NCBI GenBank assembly: GCA_018240405.1
Contig: JAFEFW010000631.1
Span: 1 to 53,011 of the forward strand
Reading direction: 5' to 3'
DNA from: Pseudomonadota bacterium
GTDB taxonomy: Bacteria > Pseudomonadota > Alphaproteobacteria > Acetobacterales > Acetobacteraceae
DNA length: 53,011 nt
Shown here piece after piece: positions 26,231-35,377 of the stretch. A model generated the notes under the pieces. The model made no database searches. It worked only from the letters and a program-made list of their open reading frames with translations, and was not told the DNA's origin. Each line of letters starts with the position of its first letter. The stretch's first letter is position 1. The translations under genes were made by a program, and so were the position numbers.

Positions 26231-27606
26231 GCGGCGCACCGGAGCGGCCGGCGCCCCAGGTCGAGGCGCCGGATGGGGTGCCGATGCCCCGGCGCCTGTG
26301 GGCGATCCTGACCATTTTCATGGGCCTGACCCTGGCGGTCCTGGACGGCGGGATCGCCAATGTCGCACTGCCGACCATCGCGCGGGACGTGAACACGACC
26401 GCGGCCAATTCGATCTGGGTGGTGAACGCCTATCAGTTGGCGGTGACGATCTCCCTGTTGCCGCTGTCTTCGCTGGGCGAAATCTACGGCTACAAGCGCG
26501 TCTATACGGCCGGCTTGCTATTGTTCACCGCTGCGTCCCTGGTATCGGCGACGGCAACGTCGCTGCCAACACTGATCCTGGGGCGCATGCTGCAGGGGTT
26601 CGGCGCGGCCGGCATCATGAGCGTCAACAGCGCGCTGATCCGCTTCATCTACCCGCGCCGATGGCTTGGCCGGGGTGTCGGCCTCAACGCCACGATCGGC
26701 TCGATCGCCTCCGCGCTCGGTCCCACCGTTGCCTCCGCCATCCTTGCCGTCGCGCACTGGCCATGGCTGTTCGCGGTGAACATTCCACTTGGCGTGCTGG
26801 GCGCCTTGGTCGCGCTGCGGGCGCTGCCCGACACGCCACAGTCCGGCGCGTCGTTCGACGTGGCGAGCGCGGGCCTGCAGGCCGTGACGTTCGGTGCGCT
26901 GCTGTTCGGCATTTCTGAACTGGGCCACGGCGATTCCTGGCTGCACGTGGCACCGCTGTTCATCGCGGCTTCCGTCTGCGGCTTCCTGCTGGTCACGCGG
27001 CAGATGAGCCGGACCGCGCCGATGCTGCCGGTCGACCTGCTGCGCATCCCGCTGTTCGCGCTGTCGGTTGCGAGTTCGATCTCCTCGTTCATCGCACAGT
27101 CGATGGGGCAGGTGTCGATGCCATTCCTGTTCCAGCACCGTTTCGGGCTGGACCAGGTCATGACCGGATTCCTGATGACGCCATGGCCGCTGATTGTGGC
27201 GGTCATCGCGCCTTTCACCGGACGGCTGGCTGACCGCTACCCGGCCGGGTTGCTGGGCGGCCTGGGCATGGCGGTGATGTCGTCCGGCCTGCTGGCGATG
27301 GCGCTGTTGCCGGACCATCCGACGACCTTGGACATTGTCTGGCGGATGGCGCTATGCGGCCTGGGGTTCGGGTTCTTCAACACGCCGAACAATCGGGCGA
27401 TCATCACCTCGGCGCCGCCGGCGCGCACCGGCGGTGCGAGCGGTATGCAGGCGACGGCCCGCCTGCTGGGGCAGACGAGTGGAGCGGCGATTACCGCGCT
27501 GGTCTTTAGCGCGTTCCCCGAGAGCGGGCCGGTGGTGGCGCTATACATCGCCGCTGGGGCCGCTGGCGTCGCGGCCTGCGTCAGCGCCAGCCGGCTGGCG
27601 GCCTGA
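26227..27606 (+). CDS. DHA2-family MFS drug transporter
   Basis: Inner-membrane proton antiporter of 459 residues with about 14 helices, EmrB/QacA-like. Motif C-like and N-terminal signatures: TLAVLDGGIANVALPTIARD, STIWVVNAYQL-type (here NSIWVVNAYQLAVTI), GRMLQGFGAAGIMSVNSALI, YPRRWLGRGVGLNA, ALGPTVASAIL. The start is GTG at 26227, overlapping the stop of the glycosyltransferase gene, so it is translationally coupled to it. A long open frame continues upstream inside that gene but is not coding for this protein. Role: export of drugs or lipophilic metabolites; the operon context might suggest a glycolipid, but that is inference. Confidence 0.9.
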   Translation: MSGAPERPAPQVEAPDGVPMPRRLWAILTIFMGLTLAVLDGGIANVALPTIARDVNTTAANSIWVVNAYQLAVTISLLPLSSLGEIYGYKRVYTAGLLLFTAASLVSATATSLPTLILGRMLQGFGAAGIMSVNSALIRFIYPRRWLGRGVGLNATIGSIASALGPTVASAILAVAHWPWLFAVNIPLGVLGALVALRALPDTPQSGASFDVASAGLQAVTFGALLFGISELGHGDSWLHVAPLFIAASVCGFLLVTRQMSRTAPMLPVDLLRIPLFALSVASSISSFIAQSMGQVSMPFLFQHRFGLDQVMTGFLMTPWPLIVAVIAPFTGRLADRYPAGLLGGLGMAVMSSGLLAMALLPDHPTTLDIVWRMALCGLGFGFFNTPNNRAIITSAPPARTGGASGMQATARLLGQTSGAAITALVFSAFPESGPVVALYIAAGAAGVAACVSASRLAA

Positions 27607-27801
27607 CACTGGACTTCGCTGGCGCAGCGGAGTCTGGTTAAGTATTCGCAACTAGACCTGTGAGCCAGGCGCTGGTTATAAAGTGACCAGGGGGATCGTC
27701 ATGCCCCGGACACATAGTAAAACGAATGCTCATCTTTCGCCCATAATTTTGTTACGAGAAGCCTGCTACGCCGCGGTACGCACAACAGGGCAGGTACGAC
27801 C

Positions 27802-29826
27802 GTGGCCATATTGACCGTAGGAGCCGGCGCCGGCTTCCAGTTTCAGACGTTATCGAGCGCCATTGCCGCATCTGCAGACGGTGACGTGATCCAGGTGCAG
27901 CCTGGCACTTATACGAATGACTTTGCCACCATCAGCACACGGATAACGATCATTGGCATCGGCGGCATGGTCAATCTGGTGGCAACGGTTCCGCCGCCGA
28001 ACCAGAAGGCAATCCTGACCACCCAGACCGATGTAACGCTGGACAACATCGCTTTTTCCGGGGCAGCCGTTTCCGATGCTGCCGGGGGCAATGCCGCCGG
28101 CATCCGCTATGAAGGCGGCAATCTTGTCATCAACAACTGCTATTTCCATGACAATCAGAACGGACTGCTGGGCGGCGCCGACCTGAACGGCACCATCATC
28201 ATCAACAATTGCGAATTCGCCAGCAACGGCAATGTCTCCGGCCCGAATGCCGGACGTACGCACAATCTCTATGTCGGTGACATCGCGCAACTGACGATCA
28301 GCAACTCCTATTTCCATGACGCCGTGACCGGCCATGACATCAAGAGCCGGGCGCGCAACACAACGATCGAAAACTCCCGCATCACGGCCGCAACCGGGAC
28401 AACGAGCTATGAAATCGATCTGCCGAACGGCGGCAATGCGATCATCCGGAACAACGTGATCGAGAAGGGGCCAAACGCTGGCAATCCCTACTTCATTGCC
28501 TATGGCGAGGAGGGCAGCGTCTACGGTGGTTCAAGCCTGTCCATCACCGGCAATACTGTTCTGAACGACAAGACCTCCGGCTCCGCGACGTTCCTGAACA
28601 ACGCCACCACGCTCTCCGCCGAGGTCGATGGCAACACATTCTATGGCCTGACGGCGGATTCTCTCGCCAGCGGCCCCACCGATCCTTCGGGTCAGAACAC
28701 GTTCCTGGCGCGCGCCTCCGAACCGGCGCTGAACACCGCCCCGCCTTACATCCCTTACGCCACGCTGGCCTGCTTTGTCCGTGGGACGCTGATCGAGACA
28801 CCCACGGGCGCGGTTGCGGTGGAACAACTGACGGCGGGTGACCCCATTATGGCGATGGATCCGGCAACCGGACGTATGACGGCGCAGACAGTGCGATGGG
28901 TCGGTTTCCGCCGCATCGACACTGCGCGGCACCCTGAGCCAGCCCGCGTCATGCCGATCCGTGTCGCGTGCGGTGCGATCGCCGATCATGTACCACGGCG
29001 CGACCTGCTGATGTCACCGGATCATGCCATTCTGCTGGATGACGTCCTGGTCCCGGTGCGTCTGCTGGTGAATGGCACGAGCATCCGGCGCAGCCACGCG
29101 AGCACCGTGCACTATTTTCATGTCGAATTGGACTTGCACGGGATCATCATGGCTGAGGGCGTTCCGGCCGAAACCTATCTTGATACCGGCAACCGGGACA
29201 TCTTCGAAAACGCCGCCACAGTGGTCCGCCTGCATGGTGACCTGGGTGATCAAGGCGCGAAGGCACAGCGCCTGCGTCAGGATTTGTCCTGCGTAGCGCT
29301 GGCAATTGATCCGAACCGTATTAGGCCGATCTGGCAGCGCCTCGCCGACCGGGCAGGGACGCTGGGATTTGTCCGGTCCATCGTCGCCATGACGACCGAC
29401 CCGGCGCTTCGGTTGGACGTCGATGGGCACATATGTCTGCCGGCCTCTGCCGCTGACGGCCGCTATGTCTTTATGCTTCCGAGGAGGCGTGACGTCGTGC
29501 ACATCGTTTCTCGATCGGCAACGCCAAACGAGGTCACGCCATGGATCGAGGACCAGCGACGGCTCGGCGTCCCGATTGGCGCCATCATTTTTCGTGGCGG
29601 CCAACACGTCACGACTTTGGCGCCTGACGCGCCGTGCCTCGTGGCCGGCTGGTGGGACGCTGAATGCGACAACGGCGAAATCCGGCGGTGGACCAAGGGA
29701 CGCGCTTTGCTGCCGGTGCCCCCCGATGTCGTGGCCGTCGAACTCCGCCTCGCCGGCACCACGCTCTACCCTCGGGAGGGCGAGGTTGACGTGCGCATGA
29801 GCCTAAGGCGTCCTATGGCCGTGTAA
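27802..29826 (+). CDS. Beta-helix (pectate-lyase-like) protein fused to a Hint domain
   Basis: 674 residues. Residues about 1-300 form a right-handed parallel beta-helix: repeated Asn-rich turns (LDNIAFSGAAV, LVINNCYFHDNQNG, IIINNCEFASNG, LTISNSYFHDAV, TTIENSRITAATG, AIIRNNVIEKG, LSITGNTVLND). A Hint_2-type domain begins at Cys324 (ACFVRGTLIETPTGAVAVEQL) and continues with LLMSPDHAILLDDVLVPVRLL and IMAEGVPAETYLDTGNRDIF. A C-terminal module of about 180 residues (IWQRLADRAGTLGF; PWIEDQRRLGVPIG) is one I recall following Hint domains in Acetobacteraceae. There is no signal peptide and no C-terminal extein. Start is GTG. Hint domains self-cleave, so the helix may be released or attached to another molecule; this is inference. 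Confidence 0.88.
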   Translation: MAILTVGAGAGFQFQTLSSAIAASADGDVIQVQPGTYTNDFATISTRITIIGIGGMVNLVATVPPPNQKAILTTQTDVTLDNIAFSGAAVSDAAGGNAAGIRYEGGNLVINNCYFHDNQNGLLGGADLNGTIIINNCEFASNGNVSGPNAGRTHNLYVGDIAQLTISNSYFHDAVTGHDIKSRARNTTIENSRITAATGTTSYEIDLPNGGNAIIRNNVIEKGPNAGNPYFIAYGEEGSVYGGSSLSITGNTVLNDKTSGSATFLNNATTLSAEVDGNTFYGLTADSLASGPTDPSGQNTFLARASEPALNTAPPYIPYATLACFVRGTLIETPTGAVAVEQLTAGDPIMAMDPATGRMTAQTVRWVGFRRIDTARHPEPARVMPIRVACGAIADHVPRRDLLMSPDHAILLDDVLVPVRLLVNGTSIRRSHASTVHYFHVELDLHGIIMAEGVPAETYLDTGNRDIFENAATVVRLHGDLGDQGAKAQRLRQDLSCVALAIDPNRIRPIWQRLADRAGTLGFVRSIVAMTTDPALRLDVDGHICLPASAADGRYVFMLPRRRDVVHIVSRSATPNEVTPWIEDQRRLGVPIGAIIFRGGQHVTTLAPDAPCLVAGWWDAECDNGEIRRWTKGRALLPVPPDVVAVELRLAGTTLYPREGEVDVRMSLRRPMAV

Positions 29827-29884
29827 GTGCCCTCGTGAGCCGGATGCCGGACCCGCTGGGACGTTCTTTCGGGGAGGCTGCGTA

Positions 29885-31078
29885 ATGTCCACACCGTTGG
29901 CCGGCATCACCGTTCTGGATTTCGGGCAGATCTTCCAGGGACCATATGCAACGTTCCTGATGGCCAAAGCCGGAGCGAATGTCATCAAGATCGAGCCACC
30001 CGGAGGCGAACCGCTGCGTCGGCGGATCATCGCTTCGGGCGGCGAAACCACGCTCCCAATGGCAATGCTGAACGCCAACAAGCGTGCCGTCACGCTGAAC
30101 CTGAAGTCGCAGCAGGGAAAGGACCTGCTGAAACAGATGGTGGCGAAGGCGGACGTCCTGCTGGAGAATTTTTCTCCCGGTACGATGGACGGGCTTGGCG
30201 TCGGCTATGCGGTACTGAAGCAGGCCAATCCGCGCCTCGTCTATGCCACCGGCACCGGCTTCGGCATCACCGGGCCTGACCGTGACAATTTGGCAATGGA
30301 TTTCACTATCCAGGCAGCCTCGGGAATCATGAGCATTACCGGCGCCCCGGACGGTCCGCCGATGAAAGCCGGACCGACGCTGGTCGACTTCATGGGCGGC
30401 ATTCACCTGTATGGTGCGGTGATGACCGCGCTGCTGCATCGCGAGACAACGGGACAGGGCCAGTTGGTCGAAGTCGCGATGCAGGAGACGGTCTATTCCT
30501 CATTGGCGTCCAGCTACGACTACTATTTCCGCACCGGGAAGGAGCCGCCGCGTGCTGGTAACCGCCAGGCCGGGCTCGCCAGCGCGCCCTATAATGCGTT
30601 CCAGACCCGTGATGGCTGGGTGGCGATCCATGTGGTGACCGAGGGCCACTGGCAGAACCTGCTGCGTGCCATGGGTCGCGAGGACCTGCTGGACGATGCG
30701 CGTTTCAGCACCAATCCGGCCCGCACCGAAAACATGGCAGCGACCGAGGCGCTGGTCACCGCCTGGACCATCGGCTTGACCAAGAGCGAGGTTGCCGCCG
30801 CGGCCAAGCGCTACAAGATCCCTGCCGCACCGGTTCGCACGGCGGTGGAGGTCATGAACGACCCGCACATGCACGAACGCGGGATGTTGCAACGAATCGA
30901 GCATCCAGCGCTCGGACCGATCGTGGTGCCGAATTCACCGCTGCGCCTGCACGGCGCGGACCCTGTTGATCCGGTTCCGAGTCCCGCACTCGGGCAGCAC
31001 AACCAGCAAGTCTATGGCGAGTGGTTGGGGCTCGGAGAGGCAGGTGTGGAGGCGCTGCGGCGGGCCGGAGCGATCTGA
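29885..31078 (+). CDS. CaiB/BaiF family CoA-transferase
   Basis: Class III CoA-transferase of 397 residues that moves CoA between carboxylic acids via an aspartyl-CoA thioester. The probable nucleophile is Asp139 in NLAMDFTIQAASG. Other family features: LAGITVLDFGQIFQGPYAT, GANVIKIEPPGGEPLR, NANKRAVTLNLKS, ENFSPGTMDGLGVGY, GPTLVDFMGGIHLYGAVMTAL, PAAPVRTAVEVMNDPHM. The gene is monocistronic by spacing, 58 bases after the Hint gene. Substrate unknown (formyl-, succinyl- or branched-chain acids are common in the family). Confidence 0.93.
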   Translation: MSTPLAGITVLDFGQIFQGPYATFLMAKAGANVIKIEPPGGEPLRRRIIASGGETTLPMAMLNANKRAVTLNLKSQQGKDLLKQMVAKADVLLENFSPGTMDGLGVGYAVLKQANPRLVYATGTGFGITGPDRDNLAMDFTIQAASGIMSITGAPDGPPMKAGPTLVDFMGGIHLYGAVMTALLHRETTGQGQLVEVAMQETVYSSLASSYDYYFRTGKEPPRAGNRQAGLASAPYNAFQTRDGWVAIHVVTEGHWQNLLRAMGREDLLDDARFSTNPARTENMAATEALVTAWTIGLTKSEVAAAAKRYKIPAAPVRTAVEVMNDPHMHERGMLQRIEHPALGPIVVPNSPLRLHGADPVDPVPSPALGQHNQQVYGEWLGLGEAGVEALRRAGAI

Positions 31079-31190
31079 TACGAAACGCCTCCAGCGCTGA
31101 CTTGTCCGACATAGCGCTGTCGGCTCGACACACGACCGCGGGACAGCGCGGCGTCGAGGTCACAGGCGCTCCGTACACCCCTGCGCCGGT

Positions 31191-32135
31191 TTACGGTGCC
31201 GAAGCCAGCCGGTTCACCTCCTCGAGTTCCTCCGCCGACAGTACCCAACTGCCGGCCTTCACGTTCTGCTCCACCTGTTCCGGCCGCGTGGCGCCGGCGA
31301 TAACGCTGGCCACCGGCTGTTGCGCCAGCAGCCAGCTGAAGGCGAGTTCCAGCATCGTCCGGCCGCGGGTTTCCACGAAGTCGCCCAGGCGCTCCGCCAT
31401 CGCCCAGTTCCGCTCCGTCAGGTAGCGGTCAGCCAGTCGCTGCGTGCCGGCAAAGCGCGTGCCGGTCGGCAGTGCAACATTGCGCCGGTATTTCCCCGTC
31501 AGCAGACCGCTCGCCAGCGGGAAATAGGGCAGGAGGCCAAAGCCGAGCTTGCGGGCGGCAGGAATGAGGTCGATTTCCGGGTCGCGGTGGATCAGCGAAT
31601 ACTCGTCCTGGCAGGAGACAAATCCGTTCAGCCCGCAGCTGCGCGCGGTCCAGGCGGCGTCGACCATCATCCAGGCCGGAAAGTTGGAGCAGCCGATGTA
31701 GCGCACCTTCCCCTGGCGGATCAGGTCGTCCAGTGCGCGCAGCGTTTCCTCGATCGGCGTCAGCGGGTCGACGCGGTGCATCTGGTACAGGTCGATATAG
31801 TCGGTCTGCAGGCGGCGCAGGCTGTCTTCGACCGCCTGCATGATATACCGGCGTGAGCCGCCGATCTTCTCGCCGGCTTCATCCATCGGCGCGGCGAACT
31901 TGGTCGCCAGGATGATCTTCTTGCGGTCGGCGCCCAAGACGCGCCCCATCAGCGTCTCGGATCCACCGCGGTCGCCGTACACGTCAGCGGTGTCGAACAG
32001 CGTGATGCCCAAATCGAGCGCCTTGTGGATGACCGCCCGCGTGCCGGCCTCATCCAGCCGGCCGCCGAAATTGTTGCAGCCGAGGCCAATGGTGGAAACG
32101 CGCAGGCCGGACTGGCCGAGGTTGCGGAAGTCCAT
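31191..32135 (-). CDS. Aldo/keto reductase
   Basis: NADPH-dependent oxidoreductase with TIM-barrel fold, 314 residues. The catalytic tetrad is Asp48, Tyr53, Lys79, His120 (GITLFDTADVYG; ILATKF; LYQMHRVD). The cofactor-binding end shows SVIAGATRPEQVEQNV. Closest overall to YajO/Gre2-like 'general stress protein 69' and plant-type auxin-induced reductases. It sits upstream of glutathionyl-hydroquinone reductase on the same strand with a 64-base gap, so both may serve quinone or carbonyl detoxification; the substrate is not predictable. Confidence 0.93.
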   Translation of the reverse strand: MDFRNLGQSGLRVSTIGLGCNNFGGRLDEAGTRAVIHKALDLGITLFDTADVYGDRGGSETLMGRVLGADRKKIILATKFAAPMDEAGEKIGGSRRYIMQAVEDSLRRLQTDYIDLYQMHRVDPLTPIEETLRALDDLIRQGKVRYIGCSNFPAWMMVDAAWTARSCGLNGFVSCQDEYSLIHRDPEIDLIPAARKLGFGLLPYFPLASGLLTGKYRRNVALPTGTRFAGTQRLADRYLTERNWAMAERLGDFVETRGRTMLELAFSWLLAQQPVASVIAGATRPEQVEQNVKAGSWVLSAEELEEVNRLASAP

Positions 32136-32199
32136 GTCCCATCCTCCGTCGCTTGGAGCGACCAGTCTTCCGCCGGATCACCGGACCCGTCAAACCGCG

Positions 32200-33195
32200 T
32201 CAGAAGACAATTCGCTTGTCCACATCGGGCGCCCGATCCGCCGGGGCGTCGAAGTCGAGGATTGGACCGGCCGGCACGATCCCGGTCGGGTTGATGCGCC
32301 GGTGGCTCATATAATAGTGGCGCTTGATGTGCAGGAAATCGACGGTCGGCGCGATGCCCGGCCACTGGTAGATGTCCCGCGTGTAGGCCCACAGGTTGCG
32401 GTAATCGACAATCCGCCGAAGGTTACATTTGAAATGGCCATGGTAGACGGCATCGAAGCGGATCAGTGTGGTGAACAGCCGGATGTCCGCCTCGGTCAGC
32501 GCGTCGCCGCACAGGAAACGCGTGGCGGCCAGCCGGTCCTCGAGCCAGTCGAGGGTTTCGAACAGCGGCGTCACGGCCTCCTCGTAGGCCGCCTGCGTTG
32601 TGGCGAAGCCGCACCGGTACACCCCGTTGTTCAGCGTCTCGTACACCCGCAGGTTGATCGTATCGATCTCCTCACGCAGTGCGGTCGGATAATAGTCACC
32701 TGGCTTGGCGCCGACCCCATCGAACGCGCTGTTAAGCATGCGGATGATCTCGGACGATTCATTGTTGACGATCGTCTGCGTGTGTTGGTCCCACAGCACA
32801 GGGACGGAGGCGCGCCCGGAATAGCCCGGGTCCGCCCTTGTGTAGATCTCGTGTACCGCCCGGCTGCTGTACAGCGGGTCCGGCACGACGCCGTCCCCAG
32901 GCTCGAAGGTCCAACCCTGCTCGCCCATCAGCCAATGTGTTACCGAGACCGGGACCATCTCTTCCAGGCCCTTCAGCGCCCGCATGATAAGGGTGCGGTG
33001 CGCCCAGGGGCAGGCGAGCGACACATAAAGATGATAGCGGCCGGCACGGGCCGAAAAACCGTCCGTTCCGCTCGGGCCCGGGCGCCCGTCTGGCGTAATC
33101 CAGTTGCGGAACGCGCTGGCCTGGCGCTGAAAGCGACCATCCTGAGCCACAGCGGCCTCCTGCGTCTGCCAGACGCCGTTCACCAGCGAGCCCAT
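32200..33195 (-). CDS. Glutathionyl-hydroquinone reductase (YqjG/ECM4 type)
   Basis: Glutathione-dependent reductase that removes glutathione from glutathionyl-hydroquinones (Xi-class glutathione transferase). The 331-residue protein begins MGSLVNGVWQ and has the active-site Cys62 in SLACPWAHRTL, plus the family segments NNESSEIIRMLNSAFD, CGDALTEADIRLFTTLIRFDAVYHGHFKCN cut short as usual, and KRHYYMSHRRINPTGIVP. The ATG at 33195 is preferred over longer in-frame frames because GGAGGA lies 5 bases before it. It follows the DUF1194 gene by 31 bases. Confidence 0.94.
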   Translation of the reverse strand: MGSLVNGVWQTQEAAVAQDGRFQRQASAFRNWITPDGRPGPSGTDGFSARAGRYHLYVSLACPWAHRTLIMRALKGLEEMVPVSVTHWLMGEQGWTFEPGDGVVPDPLYSSRAVHEIYTRADPGYSGRASVPVLWDQHTQTIVNNESSEIIRMLNSAFDGVGAKPGDYYPTALREEIDTINLRVYETLNNGVYRCGFATTQAAYEEAVTPLFETLDWLEDRLAATRFLCGDALTEADIRLFTTLIRFDAVYHGHFKCNLRRIVDYRNLWAYTRDIYQWPGIAPTVDFLHIKRHYYMSHRRINPTGIVPAGPILDFDAPADRAPDVDKRIVF

Positions 33196-33226
33196 GTGTG
33201 TCCTCCGAGGATGTGCAGGCCGCGGC

Positions 33227-33973
33227 TCAGGGGCCGGCGGCGAAGCGCGTGCGTGGCGGCATTCCCGCGATCTCATTGACCAGCTTGCGGGTCATGGCGT
33301 CGCCGAACGCCGCAAAGTCATGGATTTCCAGCACAAAACTACCGGGACCGCCGATCACGTTTTCCCGATAGTAGTTCGGCAGGCCGCCAGGTGGTTGAAC
33401 ATGGGCGAAGGTCCAGGACACCGGATGGTCATTGATAACCGCCAGGCCATTGATGACCACGCCCGCCTTGACGGCATCGTCGCGAGCGTCGGCGATCTCG
33501 CGGCCGGAGTTGTTCGTACCGTCGCCGCACACGTCGATGACGCGGCGCGTTGCCTGCATGCCGGTTTCGGCGAACATCAGCATCGCGTGGTCAATTCCGG
33601 CGCTGATCGATGTGCGGCCCCAGTATGACCGTGGCGCCTCGGCCAGCCGGTCGGTGAAAGCGCGGGCTGACGCGGCGTCGCTGATTACGGTCCAGTCCAG
33701 GACGGTCCGGACCTCAAAATTACCGGCGAACTCGACATAGGCCACGGCGATCCGGCCGAGGGGACCGCCGCGGATCGCCTGGATGACCTTGTCGTTGTTC
33801 AGGGCGGTGGTGTAGCCGCTCTTTTCCAGTGCGTATTCCGCGTCGTCGATGCTGCGCGAGACGTCGGTGACGAGGATCAGCGCTAGATCGACATCCTCGG
33901 CTCGGGCCCGCGCCGGCCCAAAGGCCCACAGCAGCATCACGAACAGGGAGATCAGGACTGGCCGACGGATCAT
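33227..33973 (-). CDS. DUF1194 exported VWA-like protein
   Basis: 248-residue exported protein with a signal peptide (MIRRPVLISLFVMLLWAFGP, cut after ARA-E) and a von Willebrand A-like fold of the DUF1194 family. The metal-site motif DxSxS is present as Asp37-Ser39-Ser41 (LVTDVSRSIDD), with GRTSISAGI and VIDVCGDGTNNSG as the other loops. It probably binds a divalent metal and a protein partner in the periplasm; no function is known. Common in Alphaproteobacteria. Confidence 0.9.
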   Translation of the reverse strand: MIRRPVLISLFVMLLWAFGPARARAEDVDLALILVTDVSRSIDDAEYALEKSGYTTALNNDKVIQAIRGGPLGRIAVAYVEFAGNFEVRTVLDWTVISDAASARAFTDRLAEAPRSYWGRTSISAGIDHAMLMFAETGMQATRRVIDVCGDGTNNSGREIADARDDAVKAGVVINGLAVINDHPVSWTFAHVQPPGGLPNYYRENVIGGPGSFVLEIHDFAAFGDAMTRKLVNEIAGMPPRTRFAAGP

Positions 33974-34123
33974 CGCACGCCTCCTGCGTGTAATCTGATG
34001 CCGATGTGGCCCTGCGCGTCAAAGAAAATCAGCCCAGGACCACCGATCACACCGGTTTCAGCCTTCACCTGCCTGTGGCACCAGCCGTGGCGCCTGCCTG
34101 GTCTCCTTTCCGGGTGGCCCAGA

Positions 34124-34780
34124 TTACTGGCTGGCCCAGACGATCCGGTGGATCCAGTTCACTTCATTCAGCTCGAAGCTGTAGTCGGGATGCTCCGGGT
34201 TGAGGCTTTTCAGCTCAACGCGCCGGGCAGAACGGCGGGCGAGCTGTTTGGCCATGACCTCCCCGCCCTGAGTGCGGACAACAACCCGGTCGCCGCGGCG
34301 GATCGGCGCCGACGGAGAGACGATAACAAGGTCGCCGTCACGATAGACGGGTTCCATTGAGTCTCCGCTGATCTCCAGAGCATAGGCGTTCGGGTCGGCG
34401 ATCTCCGGCAGGCTGACTTCATCCCACCCGCCGCCAACGGGATAGCCGCCATCGTCGAAATATCCTTCGCCGCCGGCCTGCGCCAAGCCGATCAGCGGCA
34501 CGCGCCGTGTAACGTTGCGCGCTGCCGCTCCGGGGTTGCTGCTGAGCGCTCTGGCACCGGTTACCAGTGCTGTGAAAGCTTCAAGCGAGGCGCCTGTGGC
34601 GTCGAGTACCTTCGCCAGGCTCTCGGTGCTGGGCCAGCGCGCACGACCGTCCGGCATGCGCCGTTTCGACGGGTTGAAGGTCGTCGCATCCAGCCCGGAG
34701 CGCTTGGCCAGGCCCGAGGCTGACAGGCCATATTCAGCGGCGAGCGTGTCGAGCGCGCGCCAGACGTCTTCGTGTTTCAT
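34124..34780 (-). CDS. CI/LexA-like repressor with S24 peptidase domain
   Basis: 218-residue transcription regulator. N-terminal helix-turn-helix (about 5-70, GLSASGLAKRSGLDATTFN). The C-terminal S24 domain has Ser141 in ISGDSMEPVYRDGDLVIV and Lys178 in GEVMAKQL, the self-cleaving dyad, with the expected Ala102-Gly103 cleavage site in LAQAGGEGY. All parts needed for RecA*-stimulated or spontaneous autocleavage are present. It is divergent from the 129-residue gene at 34986; palindromic sites at 34871 and 35382 are candidate operators. Prophage repressors and stand-alone stress regulators share this architecture. Confidence 0.92.
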   Translation of the reverse strand: MKHEDVWRALDTLAAEYGLSASGLAKRSGLDATTFNPSKRRMPDGRARWPSTESLAKVLDATGASLEAFTALVTGARALSSNPGAAARNVTRRVPLIGLAQAGGEGYFDDGGYPVGGGWDEVSLPEIADPNAYALEISGDSMEPVYRDGDLVIVSPSAPIRRGDRVVVRTQGGEVMAKQLARRSARRVELKSLNPEHPDYSFELNEVNWIHRIVWASQ

Positions 34781-34870
34781 GCTTCCATCTCCGCTTGATT
34801 GGTCGCGGTCTTACCGTGCGCCCAAACCTGGCCTGGGCCGGGGTCGGACCACGAGTCGTGCGGCGGATTA

Positions 34871-34883
34871 TCCTAGGAATGCC
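34871..34883. promoter_or_regulatory. Palindromic element, copy 1 (candidate repressor operator)
   Basis: TCCTAGGAATGCC. Contains the 8-bp palindrome TCCTAGGA. The same 13 bases occur in reverse orientation at 35378-35390. It lies 90 bases upstream of the S24 repressor start and 34 bases before the -35 of the promoter at 34917. A further inverted pair GGAAT/ATTCC sits at 34892-34914. Confidence 0.5.
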
Positions 34884-34916
34884 CACCGAATGGAATAGGA
34901 AAAACGGCCATTCCGC

Positions 34917-34945
34917 TTGCATAATTTACAACTTATGGTTACAAT
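34917..34945 (+). promoter_or_regulatory. Sigma70-type promoter for the 129-residue gene
   Basis: TTGCAT (34917-34922), 17-base spacer, TACAAT (34940-34945), in a locally AT-rich stretch. Transcription would start near 34952, about 34 bases before the proposed start codon. Confidence 0.55.
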
Positions 34946-34985
34946 AGGGTGCTTTAATACCCGCGTTGACCGTGCATGATCGAAC

Positions 34986-35375
34986 TTGTTGCATGCTCTT
35001 CCCGACTCGCCCCATGCCGCTGCAGTCAGGCCCTCATTCACCTTCCGCCCGTCCACGGAAGCGTTCAACAATGCCGAGGAGGCTTGGCTGTGGACCATGT
35101 CCGCTCTGATTGCCCGGCGCGATGGGGCACGCTATTTAGCCGGGCAGGGGGCCGTTGCACGGTCATGCGATACCGACGACGTTGTGCGGTGTCTCGATCA
35201 CCTGTATCGCCATCGCCGGATCGACCTTGCGCACGCTCGTATTCTTCGACTGTGGGGTGAGCGCCATATCGCGCGGAGCCCGTCTGTCCCTGCCCAGCGT
35301 AACGACCGGAAGTTGTGGGTGGAGGCGCTCGGTCGGCTGGACTGGCCGCTGCGCCGCAAAGGTATCGTTGTTTAA
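34986..35375 (+). CDS. Uncharacterised 129-residue protein
   Basis: Basic cytoplasmic protein. The middle and C-terminal parts look well ordered: NNAEEAWLWTMSALIARRDGA, DTDDVVRCLDHLYRHRRIDLA, HARILRLWGERH, KLWVEALGRLDWPLRRKGIV. I recall similar small proteins in other Rhodospirillales, without known function; a regulatory or DNA-associated role is possible from the charge. The start is TTG at 34986 or 34989; no ATG lies in frame upstream. It is divergent from the S24 repressor and is flanked by the two palindromic elements. Confidence 0.7.
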   Translation: MLHALPDSPHAAAVRPSFTFRPSTEAFNNAEEAWLWTMSALIARRDGARYLAGQGAVARSCDTDDVVRCLDHLYRHRRIDLAHARILRLWGERHIARSPSVPAQRNDRKLWVEALGRLDWPLRRKGIVV

Positions 35376-35377
35376 AT

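Noticed and set aside
31840-33279. 479-codon plus-strand open frame across the reductase genes
   Set aside because: It runs antisense to two genes with complete catalytic motifs; the translation is Arg/Asp/Gln-rich with no family pattern.
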